NCBI RefSeq assembly: GCF_902833905.1 | Contig: NZ_CADFGP010000008.1 | Span: 164,107 to 228,106 of the forward strand | Source: Paraburkholderia tuberum STM678 | Lineage (GTDB): Bacteria; Pseudomonadota; Gammaproteobacteria; Burkholderiales; Burkholderiaceae | Direction: 5' to 3' | DNA length: 64,000 bases | In this document: piece after piece, positions 1 to 8,411 of the stretch | How the letters are laid out: the number at the start of each line of letters is the position of its first letter | Numbering within the stretch: the first letter of the stretch is position 1 | Program-made: the position numbers and the translations under genes | Notes under the pieces: generated by a model | Seen by the model: only the letters and a program-made list of their open reading frames with translations | What the model was told of the DNA's origin: nothing | Database searches by the model: none

Positions 1-40
1 TGCCGCACGCGCCGACGAGTCAACGAAAGACCGAGCCCGA

Positions 41-337
41 TCATACGAGTGCGACCAGGTTGTCAGCCGTGGTGCCCTCGGCCTTGATCTGGATCGGCCT
101 GATATCCAGAATTTCGCCCGCATAGCAGCCCATGAACAGCACATCCGTGCCGTCGGCGGTCGTCGCAACGACATCGCCGGCGACACCAACGCGCACTGCG
201 CGTGGCCGCAGCGGGAGTCGTTCCGAATCGCTAGGGGAAATCAGATAGAAGTGAGACGCCGGACTGTCGAGTTGGGACGGAAACGCATCGAATGCGTCCG
301 GCATGGGTGGCCGCGGTATCGGCAGGTTATTTACCAT
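41..337 (-). CDS. Phage spike base protein (RCAP_Rcc01079-like family)
   Basis: A 98-residue protein. The central part (SDSERLPLRPRAVRVG, then AGDVVATTADGTDV, then a C-terminal IRPIQIKAEGTTADNLVALV) matches the pattern I know from the small spike-base family RCAP_Rcc01079, found near the distal tail genes of many tailed phages. I chose the internal ATG at 337, preceded by a GGGGGA ribosome site, over an upstream start with none. The first 11 bases overlap the end of the small gene upstream. The role in a tail spike base is taken from the family; the sequence itself only shows a small beta-rich protein. Confidence 0.7.
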   Translation of the reverse strand: MVNNLPIPRPPMPDAFDAFPSQLDSPASHFYLISPSDSERLPLRPRAVRVGVAGDVVATTADGTDVLFMGCYAGEILDIRPIQIKAEGTTADNLVALV

Positions 338-476
338 TGATCCCCCAGGAAGTGATGGCCGCGCGATGACGACCATAAACGAAAGAACCGCCGAAACCGG
401 TTCGCTGCTGACACGTTAGGTATCCTGCGAGTTCGAACCGGTCCTCGTAAAGCTCGACGGGGACGATGTCTGCCAT
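327..476 (-). CDS. Small phage protein, 49 residues
   Basis: A short reading frame beginning MADIVPVELYEDRFELAGYL and ending just inside the next gene (an 11-base overlap). The acidic N-terminus and the tight overlap with the spike base gene suggest a real, translationally coupled gene. I do not recognise a family. It could be a small component of the distal tail or an assembly factor. Confidence 0.5.
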   Translation of the reverse strand: MADIVPVELYEDRFELAGYLTCQQRTGFGGSFVYGRHRAAITSWGINGK

Positions 477-506
477 GTCTGATCCATTCCGTAGGGTATG
501 CGCGGG

Positions 507-1007
507 CTAGTAAAGGTGGTTGCCAAGTAGCTGATACCGGAACTCCGCTCCCTCGGCGACAGTGGTGTGCCCCAGGACTTCGAAGCCGACCGATATTCTG
601 GTATCGTCACTGCCCGCCGCATGCTTCGCATAGACAGGCAGCGTAAGTGGCGCAACCACTTCTGAGTTGCCTCCCAGGATGCTCAACGGCATCCCGACGA
701 TGCCGAACGGGTTAAGCTCGCCAATTCGCCCGCTTACGGTGAAATAGATCGCTCGTCCCCAGTTGATGGGAAGCCTTTCGGTGGCGACGATAAGCAGTGA
801 GCCGAGAAATATATGCGCGTGGTCAACTGGCCCACGGGGGATGTCGATAAGAAGGCCTTTGGACACGCCGAAATCAGCCTGCGAATACGGAACGGCGACC
901 ACTTCCCCCGTGTACACATCGAGTTGCGGAGCATATGTCAGCGTATCGCCTGCCGCGAGGGGCCTGTGATAGCCGCCGTCATGGACGACAGGGGGTTTCG
1001 TTGCCAT
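507..1007 (-). CDS. Hypothetical distal tail protein
   Basis: A 166-residue protein rich in beta-formers (VYTGEVVAVPYSQADFGV, ISVGFEVLGHTTVAEGAEF), starting at an ATG with GGAGAGG upstream. It lies between a tail fibre and the spike-base gene. The mix of short hydrophobic strands and glycines fits a virion-surface or decoration protein. I do not recognise a named family, so the role rests on gene order only. Confidence 0.6.
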   Translation of the reverse strand: MATKPPVVHDGGYHRPLAAGDTLTYAPQLDVYTGEVVAVPYSQADFGVSKGLLIDIPRGPVDHAHIFLGSLLIVATERLPINWGRAIYFTVSGRIGELNPFGIVGMPLSILGGNSEVVAPLTLPVYAKHAAGSDDTRISVGFEVLGHTTVAEGAEFRYQLLGNHLY

Positions 1008-1027
1008 TGAACACCTCTCCTGTGCAG

Positions 1028-1801
1028 TTACACGTAGAACGGGACTTTTCGGCCGCCGCCGATATCAGCCCAACCGGCCGGCTCACCGAGGAACGCATCG
1101 CGGCCTCCGTACGCAGTAGTTGGGATTTCCGTACCGGTTGATTTGATCGGGTCTTCACCAAACAGAGATTCGAGGACAACCCTTGCGCCCTGTGCGTCCA
1201 CCGTGAGCAGATTGCCGACGGAGACGGGCGAACGGATCGCCACGCCGTCGGCCGTCAGGATGACGCCGCCATTCGGATCGAACCTTAACTGCAACGGCTC
1301 CGCGGCAGATCCGTCGCCACTGAAGGCTGTGCCTGCATTGATCGGGATGAGTCCGCTCAGGTCAACAACAAACGTTTCGCCGCCTTCGACTTGAAACGTC
1401 ATCTCGTGGGTATCTGGATTGAAGTCAACCTTGCTGAGGAACCTGTCCATCTCATCAATGACGGCGCGGATAGTCTGCAGCAGCCACGCCAGCGCCACAT
1501 ACGGCTTGCCATCGGAGCCCGCACTCAGGGCATTGCCTTCATCGGACGACGGCCCTCGATACATGATGTTCAGCGCATCTAGAAGATCGTCATAGCGGTT
1601 CGCGGTCGGCGACACCCGGGCAGCCTGCAGCACGCGTAACACGTTGCCGAGCAAATCATTCGATTCGTCCGCCCCAATCTTCGTGCCAGTAATGCCGGGA
1701 GCACAGTCACGTCCCCATCCGCCGGTGCCAGTGGGCGGCACAACCTGGTTGTCGACGGTGTTAGGTGGAGCGCTGACGCTGTTGATCTGGTATCCCTGCA
1801 T
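1028..1801 (-). CDS. Tail fibre protein, second copy
   Basis: A 257-residue protein whose first 75 or so residues (MQGYQINSVSAPP, PPTGTGGWG, NDLLGNVLRVLQ, ANRYDDLLDALN) closely match the start of the fibre encoded at 2350-3090, while the rest is unrelated. The shared part is probably the baseplate-attachment domain; the C-terminal part, with glycine-rich beta segments, is probably the shaft and tip. It lies 4 bases from the preceding gene, in the same transcription unit. The fibre assignment comes from position and from the paralogue. Confidence 0.75.
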   Translation of the reverse strand: MQGYQINSVSAPPNTVDNQVVPPTGTGGWGRDCAPGITGTKIGADESNDLLGNVLRVLQAARVSPTANRYDDLLDALNIMYRGPSSDEGNALSAGSDGKPYVALAWLLQTIRAVIDEMDRFLSKVDFNPDTHEMTFQVEGGETFVVDLSGLIPINAGTAFSGDGSAAEPLQLRFDPNGGVILTADGVAIRSPVSVGNLLTVDAQGARVVLESLFGEDPIKSTGTEIPTTAYGGRDAFLGEPAGWADIGGGRKVPFYV

Positions 1802-1804
1802 GCG

Positions 1805-2353
1805 TTACTCCAGTTCAATCACGTTGGATGGCCAATCTGCGGCGGCGCCACTCTTCAGCGCGACTTTCGCCTGCTTGCAGGCCGATACATATCTCGCAGC
1901 GGCCTTTGCGAACAACATGAAGGTCGCCGTATCGGGGAACTCGCGCAACACTCCAGCGACGTCCGGCCATGCGAACGCCGCGTCGCCGTTCGTGAACTCG
2001 CCGTACAGACCGATGAACTGTGCCTCGGAACTGATATCAGCCTGGTCGGCATCGGTCACGCCGAAGGTTGCGTTGATCTGCGGAACGCTTGCGGACGTGA
2101 TCTCGATCCCCTGAGCGATCGCTGCCACGTATTGCTGGTCAGGAGTGAGCGGCGGCGCAACGTACGGTTCGATCGCGCCATATTTTCCGGCGGCAAGGTC
2201 GGCATAAATTTCGCGGCCGTGATCCATCAGGTCGTTTGCTGCCGCAGCGAATGACACGTAGTCCTCGAAAGCGTCGAACTTTACTTCGCACGTGATCACG
2301 GATCCGTCCGCCGCCGCGTAGGCAGGATTTTTCACATCGGTATAGTCCATCAT
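1805..2353 (-). CDS. Tail fibre-associated protein
   Basis: A 182-residue protein starting at one of two tandem ATGs that overlap the TGA of the upstream fibre gene. Its C-terminal half (LTPDQQYVAAIAQGIEIT, INATFGVTD, FTNGDAAFAWPD) follows a pattern seen in proteins encoded next to fibres in phages of Burkholderia and Acetobacteraceae, often annotated as fibre assembly or unknown. The coupling to the fibre gene suggests a chaperone or a structural partner. I cannot tell these apart from sequence. Confidence 0.6.
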   Translation of the reverse strand: MMDYTDVKNPAYAAADGSVITCEVKFDAFEDYVSFAAAANDLMDHGREIYADLAAGKYGAIEPYVAPPLTPDQQYVAAIAQGIEITSASVPQINATFGVTDADQADISSEAQFIGLYGEFTNGDAAFAWPDVAGVLREFPDTATFMLFAKAAARYVSACKQAKVALKSGAAADWPSNVIELE

Positions 2354-3090
2354 GCAATCCGTTGGGCAAGGAACAGCTGGATTGAATTGCTCCCGAAGGC
2401 CTCGTAGGGATTCGTGAGCGCGAGAGTCCGCCATGTGCCCGGAAGGGCAGTGTTACCGGCGGCGCCATAGGCGATAAGGCCGGAGACAGTTGAACCAAGG
2501 CTACTGGCTGCGCTATTGGAACCGACGCAGAATGAGCCGACTGTCGCAAAGCCGACGTCATAAGTCAGGTAGTTCCCAGCTGGCTGCTTGCCGTTGACCT
2601 GGTTCTGCAGGTCAGCGTGCACGCCGTTGATATTGTTCTGCAGGTTGATGACATCGCCGTCCACCCTCGCATTCGTCGCGTACTGACTCATGTCAGGCTT
2701 GTTCAGAATCTGCGCGACACCGCCTGGCGCGTTCCAGTCTGCATTGACCTGCGCCGCCGGAATGGTTGGCCTGTCCAGCAGATCGTTGTAGCTGCCTGAG
2801 TGCGCCACCGCCGCGAGGCTGGTCAAGCCGCCAGCAACCGCCGTCATGATCAGATTCTGGATGGCATCCGGCAGATCGTCGTACCGGTTCGCGACGGGTA
2901 CGATGCCCGCGACCTGCAGTACACGTAGGACATTGCCGAGCAGGTCGTTGAGCATATCGGCGGTGGGCGTCGTACCATCGATGCCTGGTTGACAGTCCGC
3001 GCCCCATCCACCGGCGCCAGTTGGCGGAATGACCTGCCCCGGCACCGTGGTCGGGGGTGCTGCGACTTCGTTGATACTGAAACCTTGCAT
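2350..3090 (-). CDS. Tail fibre protein, first copy
   Basis: A 246-residue fibre. The N-terminal 80 residues form the attachment domain shared with the gene at 1028-1801. The middle has the typical fibre repeat SYNDLLDRPTIPAAQV followed by GGVAQILNKPDMS, and the C-terminus ends in a glycine and serine-rich segment. The ATG overlaps the stop of the DUF2313 gene (TGATG), with GGGAG placed correctly for the second of two tandem ATGs. Expected to bind the host surface; receptor unknown. Confidence 0.8.
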   Translation of the reverse strand: MQGFSINEVAAPPTTVPGQVIPPTGAGGWGADCQPGIDGTTPTADMLNDLLGNVLRVLQVAGIVPVANRYDDLPDAIQNLIMTAVAGGLTSLAAVAHSGSYNDLLDRPTIPAAQVNADWNAPGGVAQILNKPDMSQYATNARVDGDVINLQNNINGVHADLQNQVNGKQPAGNYLTYDVGFATVGSFCVGSNSAASSLGSTVSGLIAYGAAGNTALPGTWRTLALTNPYEAFGSNSIQLFLAQRIA

Positions 3091-3824
3091 CATTTCTCCC
3101 AATACCGGACGCCGACGTGCGCCGGAATGAATTTCGAAATCAGACACATGATGGGCGGCGGCGCCGTCGAACACACTGGTGTGCAGCCCAGCTGGAAATC
3201 GCACGACCCGAGTTGCGCGCGAGCAATCGTCGCGAGCGGCGCGCAATCACCCGACGACATGTCGTTGCAACCCATTTCGCCGCACCCCATCTCGCCACTT
3301 ACCGTGTCCTCTTTTTTCGGTACTGTCACAATCAGCCACTGCGAGTAACCCAGCAGCGCCGGCGCATCGCTACTCCCTCCGAGTTGCATGCAGCCGAGCT
3401 GGCCGCAACCAGCCGACGACTGCGGCGCACCCCACTCGGACAGCGCTGCCGGCTCATATCCCAGCCACGCCGCGACCTCCTGCAGGAAGCCTAGCGTTGG
3501 GCCGGCACAATCACTGTCCTGAAGCCGGATCCACTCACAGAGGCGCACGGCGGTGAGCGCCGGGGACGGACAGTCGAGCGGATAGCCATAAATCACGGCC
3601 CAGCGCATCAGCATTTCATCGGCTGTGCACGGAAACATCTCTTCGAGCAGCACGCACAGCCACATCGAGATCATCGAAAACGCCGCTGCAATTGCGCGCC
3701 AGAACCGGCTGATGGTGCGATTCCCGTCAGCCAGATCCCATATCAGTCCGTTTGGCAGGTTTTGCTGGATGGCGGCCAGGTACTCATCCTCACTCCATCC
3801 GCATTCGGTCATGAAATCGGACAT
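3090..3824 (-). CDS. DUF2313 tail protein (Mu gp48-like)
   Basis: A 244-residue protein at the position of Mu gp48, directly after baseplate J and before the fibres. Residues near the N-terminus (YLAAIQQNLPNGLIWD, FWRAIAAAFS) match the DUF2313 pattern. The C-terminal half is unusually cysteine-rich, with repeated LGC, MGC and CNDM motifs, which might bind metal or form disulphides. The start overlaps the previous stop by ATGA. In Mu this family forms part of the baseplate wedge. Confidence 0.85.
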   Translation of the reverse strand: MSDFMTECGWSEDEYLAAIQQNLPNGLIWDLADGNRTISRFWRAIAAAFSMISMWLCVLLEEMFPCTADEMLMRWAVIYGYPLDCPSPALTAVRLCEWIRLQDSDCAGPTLGFLQEVAAWLGYEPAALSEWGAPQSSAGCGQLGCMQLGGSSDAPALLGYSQWLIVTVPKKEDTVSGEMGCGEMGCNDMSSGDCAPLATIARAQLGSCDFQLGCTPVCSTAPPPIMCLISKFIPAHVGVRYWEK

Positions 3825-4876
3825 CAACACGCCTCCCACGTCACAACCGCATGCGTGAAGATCGAGCCAGCGTCGATGCGCCAGACGGATTGCGCCAGCG
3901 AGTAATCGAAAGAGGCCGCAGAGTCGATGACGCGCTGGATGTCGAGCGCCATGTAACCGTGACCCGGCGCAGCGTTACGTCGAAGATAACTGTTGAGCGC
4001 GCTGCCAACCGCTACACGGATAGCCTCGCTGAACGGTCTCGGACACCGCAGCGTCAGTTCAAGCGCAACGCCGCCGGGAACGCGGGCCATTGGCACCGCA
4101 CCTACCGGCTTCCGGCAAGGATCGGTGAGATACGCATCGACGATCACCGCGTCCGCCTGCTGGGGAATGCCCCACGTGTCCGGATAGGCATTGTCCATCA
4201 TGAACCAGACGAGAATCCGAGGGCCTGCGGCCTGCGCCCACGCGCGCGTGACGCCCGGCACCTCAAGCGCCCAGTCGACGTAGTCCTGAAGCGTGCCATA
4301 GCGGTTACGATGCGCCATGCGTGCGAGCACGCGCGCACGGTAATCTTCCGTTTCCTCGATGTCGGCCCCGCCACCGATCCCATTGGGACCGACCGTTGCG
4401 CCATCGTCCAGATCGTCCACAGACGTGGCGAGCGTGAGCGGCGAGCCAGCCAGCGCATTGCCGCTCGAGCCGGACGCCTCGCATGTAACCTGCACAGCCG
4501 CGCGCCCGTCGTCATCGAGCGCTGCATCGTCGTTCAGCGTGTAGAGAACGGCATCAGCGCGACGCCATTGCGTACCGGCCGGCACCGGCGTGTCGGGTTG
4601 CCCGGTCAGCAGGATGATCCCCGATGCCGTCTGCGGCATCTGCTGATACACACGGTAGAGGTTGCCCCAGCGCATCAGCAGCGATTCACGTGCCTGGTCG
4701 GGCAGCGTGCGATACACCGCGCGGGCCTCGGCATACAGCTCCCACAACATACCCCCCACCACGGTCGCTGCAATCCACAGGTTGTTCGGAAAGAGCCATG
4801 CATCGCTATTTGGCAGCTTCGCGCGGAATGCCTGGCGCATCCGCTCGATCACGCCGGCCTGAGTCGGTTGATCCAC
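3824..4876 (-). CDS. Baseplate J family protein (Mu gp47-like)
   Basis: A 350-residue baseplate wedge protein. I placed the start at the GTG at 4876, which overlaps the TAG of the GP46 gene (TAGTG) and gives MDQPTQAGVIERMRQAF, the usual N-terminus; a longer upstream frame is only a shadow of the GP46 gene. Family marks include LPNSDAWLFPNNLW, GTQWRRADAVLYTL, the glycine-rich GNALAGSPLTL and the RVLARMAHRNRYGTLQDYV segment. It is coupled to the genes on either side. Confidence 0.92.
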   Translation of the reverse strand: MDQPTQAGVIERMRQAFRAKLPNSDAWLFPNNLWIAATVVGGMLWELYAEARAVYRTLPDQARESLLMRWGNLYRVYQQMPQTASGIILLTGQPDTPVPAGTQWRRADAVLYTLNDDAALDDDGRAAVQVTCEASGSSGNALAGSPLTLATSVDDLDDGATVGPNGIGGGADIEETEDYRARVLARMAHRNRYGTLQDYVDWALEVPGVTRAWAQAAGPRILVWFMMDNAYPDTWGIPQQADAVIVDAYLTDPCRKPVGAVPMARVPGGVALELTLRCPRPFSEAIRVAVGSALNSYLRRNAAPGHGYMALDIQRVIDSAASFDYSLAQSVWRIDAGSIFTHAVVTWEAC

Positions 4877-5367
4877 TATGTCTGCACCCAATATCGCCGG
4901 AACTGCCGGCTGTAAATGATCGAGCCGTCGCGGCCGAACAGTTGAGGCGTAATCGTCATCGTCGCCCGCGGCTTGTCGGCGACCACCGCGCACTCCTGCC
5001 GCGCGGCCGCACCCTGGTCCACGAGCCGCTGGATCGCGTCCCGTGTATAGGAGCGCGCATGTTCGATCACGGAATCGGTCAGCGGCTGCCGGTACAGCGT
5101 CCACAACAGGCTGCCAACCGGGAACGGGCTGTATGCATCGCCCCACCAACCCCGACGGTCTTCCGGGTTGTCGATGAACGGCGAATCGGCCGGCGCACGC
5201 GCCTCGGTGAAAATCTGGATGATGACCGCGCTGTGCAGTTGGTTCTGCGCAGCAAGGTCACCATCGGCGGTCTGCCAGTCGGGCGGCACCTGGAACACGT
5301 CGACATCGGCAATGGGGTCGAAGAAGTCCCAGCCATCCCCGTAGGACGGCACGGAAATGAGGCTCAC
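4876..5367 (-). CDS. Phage GP46 family baseplate protein
   Basis: A 163-residue protein with the GP46 signature: an N-terminal acidic segment, LHSAVIIQIFTEARAP, then RRGWWGDAYSPFPVGSLLW and a helical TDSVIEHARSYTRDAIQRL. It overlaps the gp45-like gene upstream by ATGA. In Mu, gp46 belongs to the baseplate and is related to the gp25/lysozyme-like wedge proteins. Length and order agree with the Mu tail module. Confidence 0.9.
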   Translation of the reverse strand: MSLISVPSYGDGWDFFDPIADVDVFQVPPDWQTADGDLAAQNQLHSAVIIQIFTEARAPADSPFIDNPEDRRGWWGDAYSPFPVGSLLWTLYRQPLTDSVIEHARSYTRDAIQRLVDQGAAARQECAVVADKPRATMTITPQLFGRDGSIIYSRQFRRYWVQT

Positions 5368-5897
5368 TGTGGCCCCCCCGATATATCATCCCCACGCTGT
5401 ACGTCCGGGTGAGCGTGCATCGATCCACGGATGCTGCCGAAAATGACTTCCGTCTTGCCCGTCACTGTGCCGTCCGCGACGACATCGCCCGTCGCCCAAA
5501 CGTTTCCGTCGATGCGCACGTCACCGACAATATCCGCCCCTTCCGGAACGGCAATGCGCAGCGCCTTGCCGAGCAGCTCAATCGTGCGGTCGCCCCTGAA
5601 GTGCAGCCGGTGCTCTTCTGCTGCATTCAGATACGTGTATAGCGCCACCTCGCCGTCGGCCACATCGAAGCGAAAGCGTCTGTCGCCGACCGTCAGGGCG
5701 ACGCTGCCCGACTCGTTGCCGTCGATGCACAGCGCGAGCGTTTCGCTACCCGGCAAGGGTGCGGTCGCCAGGCCATATGGTTCGATCCATTCGACCTCCT
5801 TTTGCTGGCCGGCGAGACCAAGCATCGTCAGCACCCGGTTCGCGCCATGCGCGATCGCGATGACGAATCCCCTGCGTAACAGGTTGCGCTCACTCAT
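5364..5897 (-). CDS. Baseplate assembly protein V / spike (Mu gp45-like)
   Basis: A 177-residue protein with the gp45/gpV plan: an N-terminal domain (VLTMLGLAGQQKEVEWIEPYGLATAPLPGS in two parts), an OB-like core, then repetitive beta segments (VRIDGNVWATGDVV) typical of the spike shaft. The C-terminal H-x-H (SMHAHPDV) resembles the iron-binding spike tip known in P2 gpV and phi92. It would form the membrane-piercing trimer. Confidence 0.88.
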   Translation of the reverse strand: MSERNLLRRGFVIAIAHGANRVLTMLGLAGQQKEVEWIEPYGLATAPLPGSETLALCIDGNESGSVALTVGDRRFRFDVADGEVALYTYLNAAEEHRLHFRGDRTIELLGKALRIAVPEGADIVGDVRIDGNVWATGDVVADGTVTGKTEVIFGSIRGSMHAHPDVQRGDDISGGPQ

Positions 5898-7156
5898 GGC
5901 AGCGTCCAGAGCGTTGACTTGCGTGCACCCTTCGCCACGACGCCCGTTCGCCCAACGGGTTCGGGCGTATAGGCGTCCTGCGGCGCAAGCTCCAGCTCGG
6001 TTACCGTGCCGCGCTCACTCTTGTCGAAGGAAACGCCTGCGATCAGCAGCTCGTGTTCGAGATTGAGCCGCGCGTCTGTCACGTGCACGAGCCGGTTTAC
6101 GCGCCAGAGCCCCCCGTCCGGCGCATGAAACCCCGGCACCGTGACCGTGAGGGAGATCGACTCGCCAAAGTCCCGCGCCATCTGCCAGCGCGCGCGCGTG
6201 AGCGTATCCGCGGCTCCGGTTGGCCCCTCCGGTCGCACAATGCAGGGGCGGTACCGGGCGTTCGTCTTCCCGGACGGGCTCGTATACGTCCCGATGGACG
6301 GATCGCGCACCGTCGCTGAGGGCGCGAGGTGTGCGCTCGCCTTCTTCGCCCAGGCAACGTGATCGGGCAACGTCCAGTTCACCGCCGACGCCCCAGTTGC
6401 CCCGAAATGAGGGTCGCTCTGCTGCCCCTTGCAGATGTATTCGGAGAACCGTTTTGACCAGTCGAATTTGGCCTGGCCGGTCTTGATTCGAGGTAGCGCG
6501 AACGGATAGCGCTCCTGCCCAGCTCGAGCGATTTCGATATCTCCATCCGGCCGAGCGAAGACCAGAAGCCCCGACAACTTGCACAGCCGCTCGATCGTTG
6601 CATACGCTTTTTCTCCCTGATTGATTTCGAAGTTGCCGATGCGCTGCTTGCCAGCGGCAAGCTTCGTCGAGGTTTTCTTCGCGGACGCAGCGCCCGATCT
6701 CGAATGACGCACATTCGCAACACGCGTGGGCGCATCGGTGTTCTCTGCGACGTGAACACTTATCCCGTAAGGCGCACAGATCGCGGTAATGATGTCGATC
6801 GCGGTCGAGTTGGGAAACCTGCCGTTCGGCACGACCGTGGACGAATCGACCAGATCACCACTTTTCGAGCGACCCGATACCGTCACCTCGTGCTCTGTGT
6901 CGCCGATCCGGAAAACCGGCGCATCCACGTAACCGGTGCATACGATCTCATCATCGATAAGCACCCGGGCGGCGGCCCCCGGCTGGATCCGCCACGAGAG
7001 CGGTGAGCCGTTTGCATCCGGGCGGTCCTCGCGCACCGAGAGCGCAAACCCGATCGCACCCTGCCTGATCGACTGTCGGATCTTCACCGACTTCCACCCG
7101 CGGTAGCGGACGCCGTCGACCTCCAGCGTCACGAGATCAGGATGCGGGGCGGACAT
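5894..7156 (-). CDS. Baseplate hub protein (Mu gp44 / gpP-like)
   Basis: A 420-residue hub protein of the Mu P, P2 gpD type. It begins MSAPHPDLVTLEVDGVRYRG and carries VTVSGRSKSGDLVDSS, the classic hub motif in which residues follow TVSGRS. The central INQGEKAYATIERLCKLSGL is also typical. I used the ATG at 7156 rather than the TTG six bases upstream. The last gene base overlaps the spike gene (ATGA). It links the tube end to the spike. Confidence 0.92.
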   Translation of the reverse strand: MSAPHPDLVTLEVDGVRYRGWKSVKIRQSIRQGAIGFALSVREDRPDANGSPLSWRIQPGAAARVLIDDEIVCTGYVDAPVFRIGDTEHEVTVSGRSKSGDLVDSSTVVPNGRFPNSTAIDIITAICAPYGISVHVAENTDAPTRVANVRHSRSGAASAKKTSTKLAAGKQRIGNFEINQGEKAYATIERLCKLSGLLVFARPDGDIEIARAGQERYPFALPRIKTGQAKFDWSKRFSEYICKGQQSDPHFGATGASAVNWTLPDHVAWAKKASAHLAPSATVRDPSIGTYTSPSGKTNARYRPCIVRPEGPTGAADTLTRARWQMARDFGESISLTVTVPGFHAPDGGLWRVNRLVHVTDARLNLEHELLIAGVSFDKSERGTVTELELAPQDAYTPEPVGRTGVVAKGARKSTLWTLP

Positions 7157-8411
7157 GGTCAATCACCGGAGGCAAGAACGAACCGTTGAGCGCGCCGTTA
7201 CGGTCGATGAGTTCGAGCGCGCGCGTCGGGTCGCCGTACAGGTCGAAGGCAACGGAAAGCGCTGTACGGCGCACCGTTCCGTTGTGCGTGTCGAGCGGCT
7301 GCAGATCGTCCGTGTTCGACGCGAACTGCTCGCCGACGTAACGCAGCAATTCGGCAAGCGTCTGACGGATGTCTGTCTGTCCATCGTTGGCTGCCGTCTC
7401 CTGTATCGTCATGATTCGCTGCGCGAAGTCGTAGCGCGCCGCCATGGCAGAGTCGCGATCCGGATAGCCCGCCGAGGCGATATTCTGCGCGAGCGCGCCG
7501 AGCGCTGAGCGTGCTACAAGGGATTCGATCGCGGCCGCCGCGCCATTGAGCATCGCCGTCTCACCATCGCCACCCTCGACGCGCGGCAACTGGATATCGG
7601 TCACGTCGCGCAATGCTTGCATCAACAGGGCCTGTGGCTCGTACCTGTCCATCGGCGAGACGTCGATATCGGGTGCAAGGCCCCCGCTTGTCGTCTGCTC
7701 CGCCTGGTCCAGCCGCTGGTCATACACGGACGTCAGACCGTCCACGACGGACAGGATTGCCAGTGCCGTATCGATCGTTGCGAACGATCCGGGGGGCAGC
7801 GCGCCATGCGACGCAATCAGACCGCGCAGGTCGAACCAGGAAGGAATGAACGACAGCGCATTCGCCTCGCCAATCCATGCGATCGCAGTCTGCACGTAGC
7901 CATCCACCACCGCCCGGATATCGCCTGGCATCGCGGCCATCTGCATGACGTCGAGATAGTCCGCCAGGGCGAGATCGCGCAGCGACTGTGCCGTGTCCGC
8001 TAGGACACCTGCGGTATTCGTGACCCGGACCGGCGCGCCTTCCTCCGAATCCGGGACGAACTCAATCGACAGGCCGAACCGACCCAACGCATCTCTCGCG
8101 CCGGAGAGCTTCCACTTCCTGACGCGCACACTGATCCACTGGCGCGCGTACGGGTGATACAGCGACCCCGGACCGGGCGTACGCAGCGCGGCCAGCATCG
8201 CCTCGCGCTTGCGGGCGAGATCGGGCTCAGTCAGGTAGCCCTCGATCTTGCCGCCCTCGGCAGTGCGCCCCAGGTCTTCCGAATCCCAGTTTTCCTCGTT
8301 CGGATACTCGTGAACGATTACGCGCCGCCCGCCTTCGTCTTCGATCGAATCCGTTTCGAACTCGACGCCACGAAACGACGCCTTGACCGGATAGGGCTGG
8401 ACAATCCTCAT
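7137..8411 (-). CDS. DNA circularisation N-terminal domain protein (Mu gp43-like)
   Basis: A 424-residue protein at the Mu gp43 position. The first 130 residues (ASFRGVEFETDSIEDEGGRR, PGPGSLYHPYARQW, RFGLSIEFVPDSE) match the family named DNA circularisation N-terminus, which is today regarded as a tail baseplate component despite the old name. The C-terminal two thirds are helical. It overlaps the hub gene by 20 bases and the tape measure gene by 4. Confidence 0.88.
   Translation of the reverse strand: MRIVQPYPVKASFRGVEFETDSIEDEGGRRVIVHEYPNEENWDSEDLGRTAEGGKIEGYLTEPDLARKREAMLAALRTPGPGSLYHPYARQWISVRVRKWKLSGARDALGRFGLSIEFVPDSEEGAPVRVTNTAGVLADTAQSLRDLALADYLDVMQMAAMPGDIRAVVDGYVQTAIAWIGEANALSFIPSWFDLRGLIASHGALPPGSFATIDTALAILSVVDGLTSVYDQRLDQAEQTTSGGLAPDIDVSPMDRYEPQALLMQALRDVTDIQLPRVEGGDGETAMLNGAAAAIESLVARSALGALAQNIASAGYPDRDSAMAARYDFAQRIMTIQETAANDGQTDIRQTLAELLRYVGEQFASNTDDLQPLDTHNGTVRRTALSVAFDLYGDPTRALELIDRNGALNGSFLPPVIDHVRPAS

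Noticed and set aside
3824..5149. A 441-residue version of baseplate J
   Set aside because: The first 90 residues are a shadow of the GP46 gene; the GTG at 4876 gives the normal family N-terminus.
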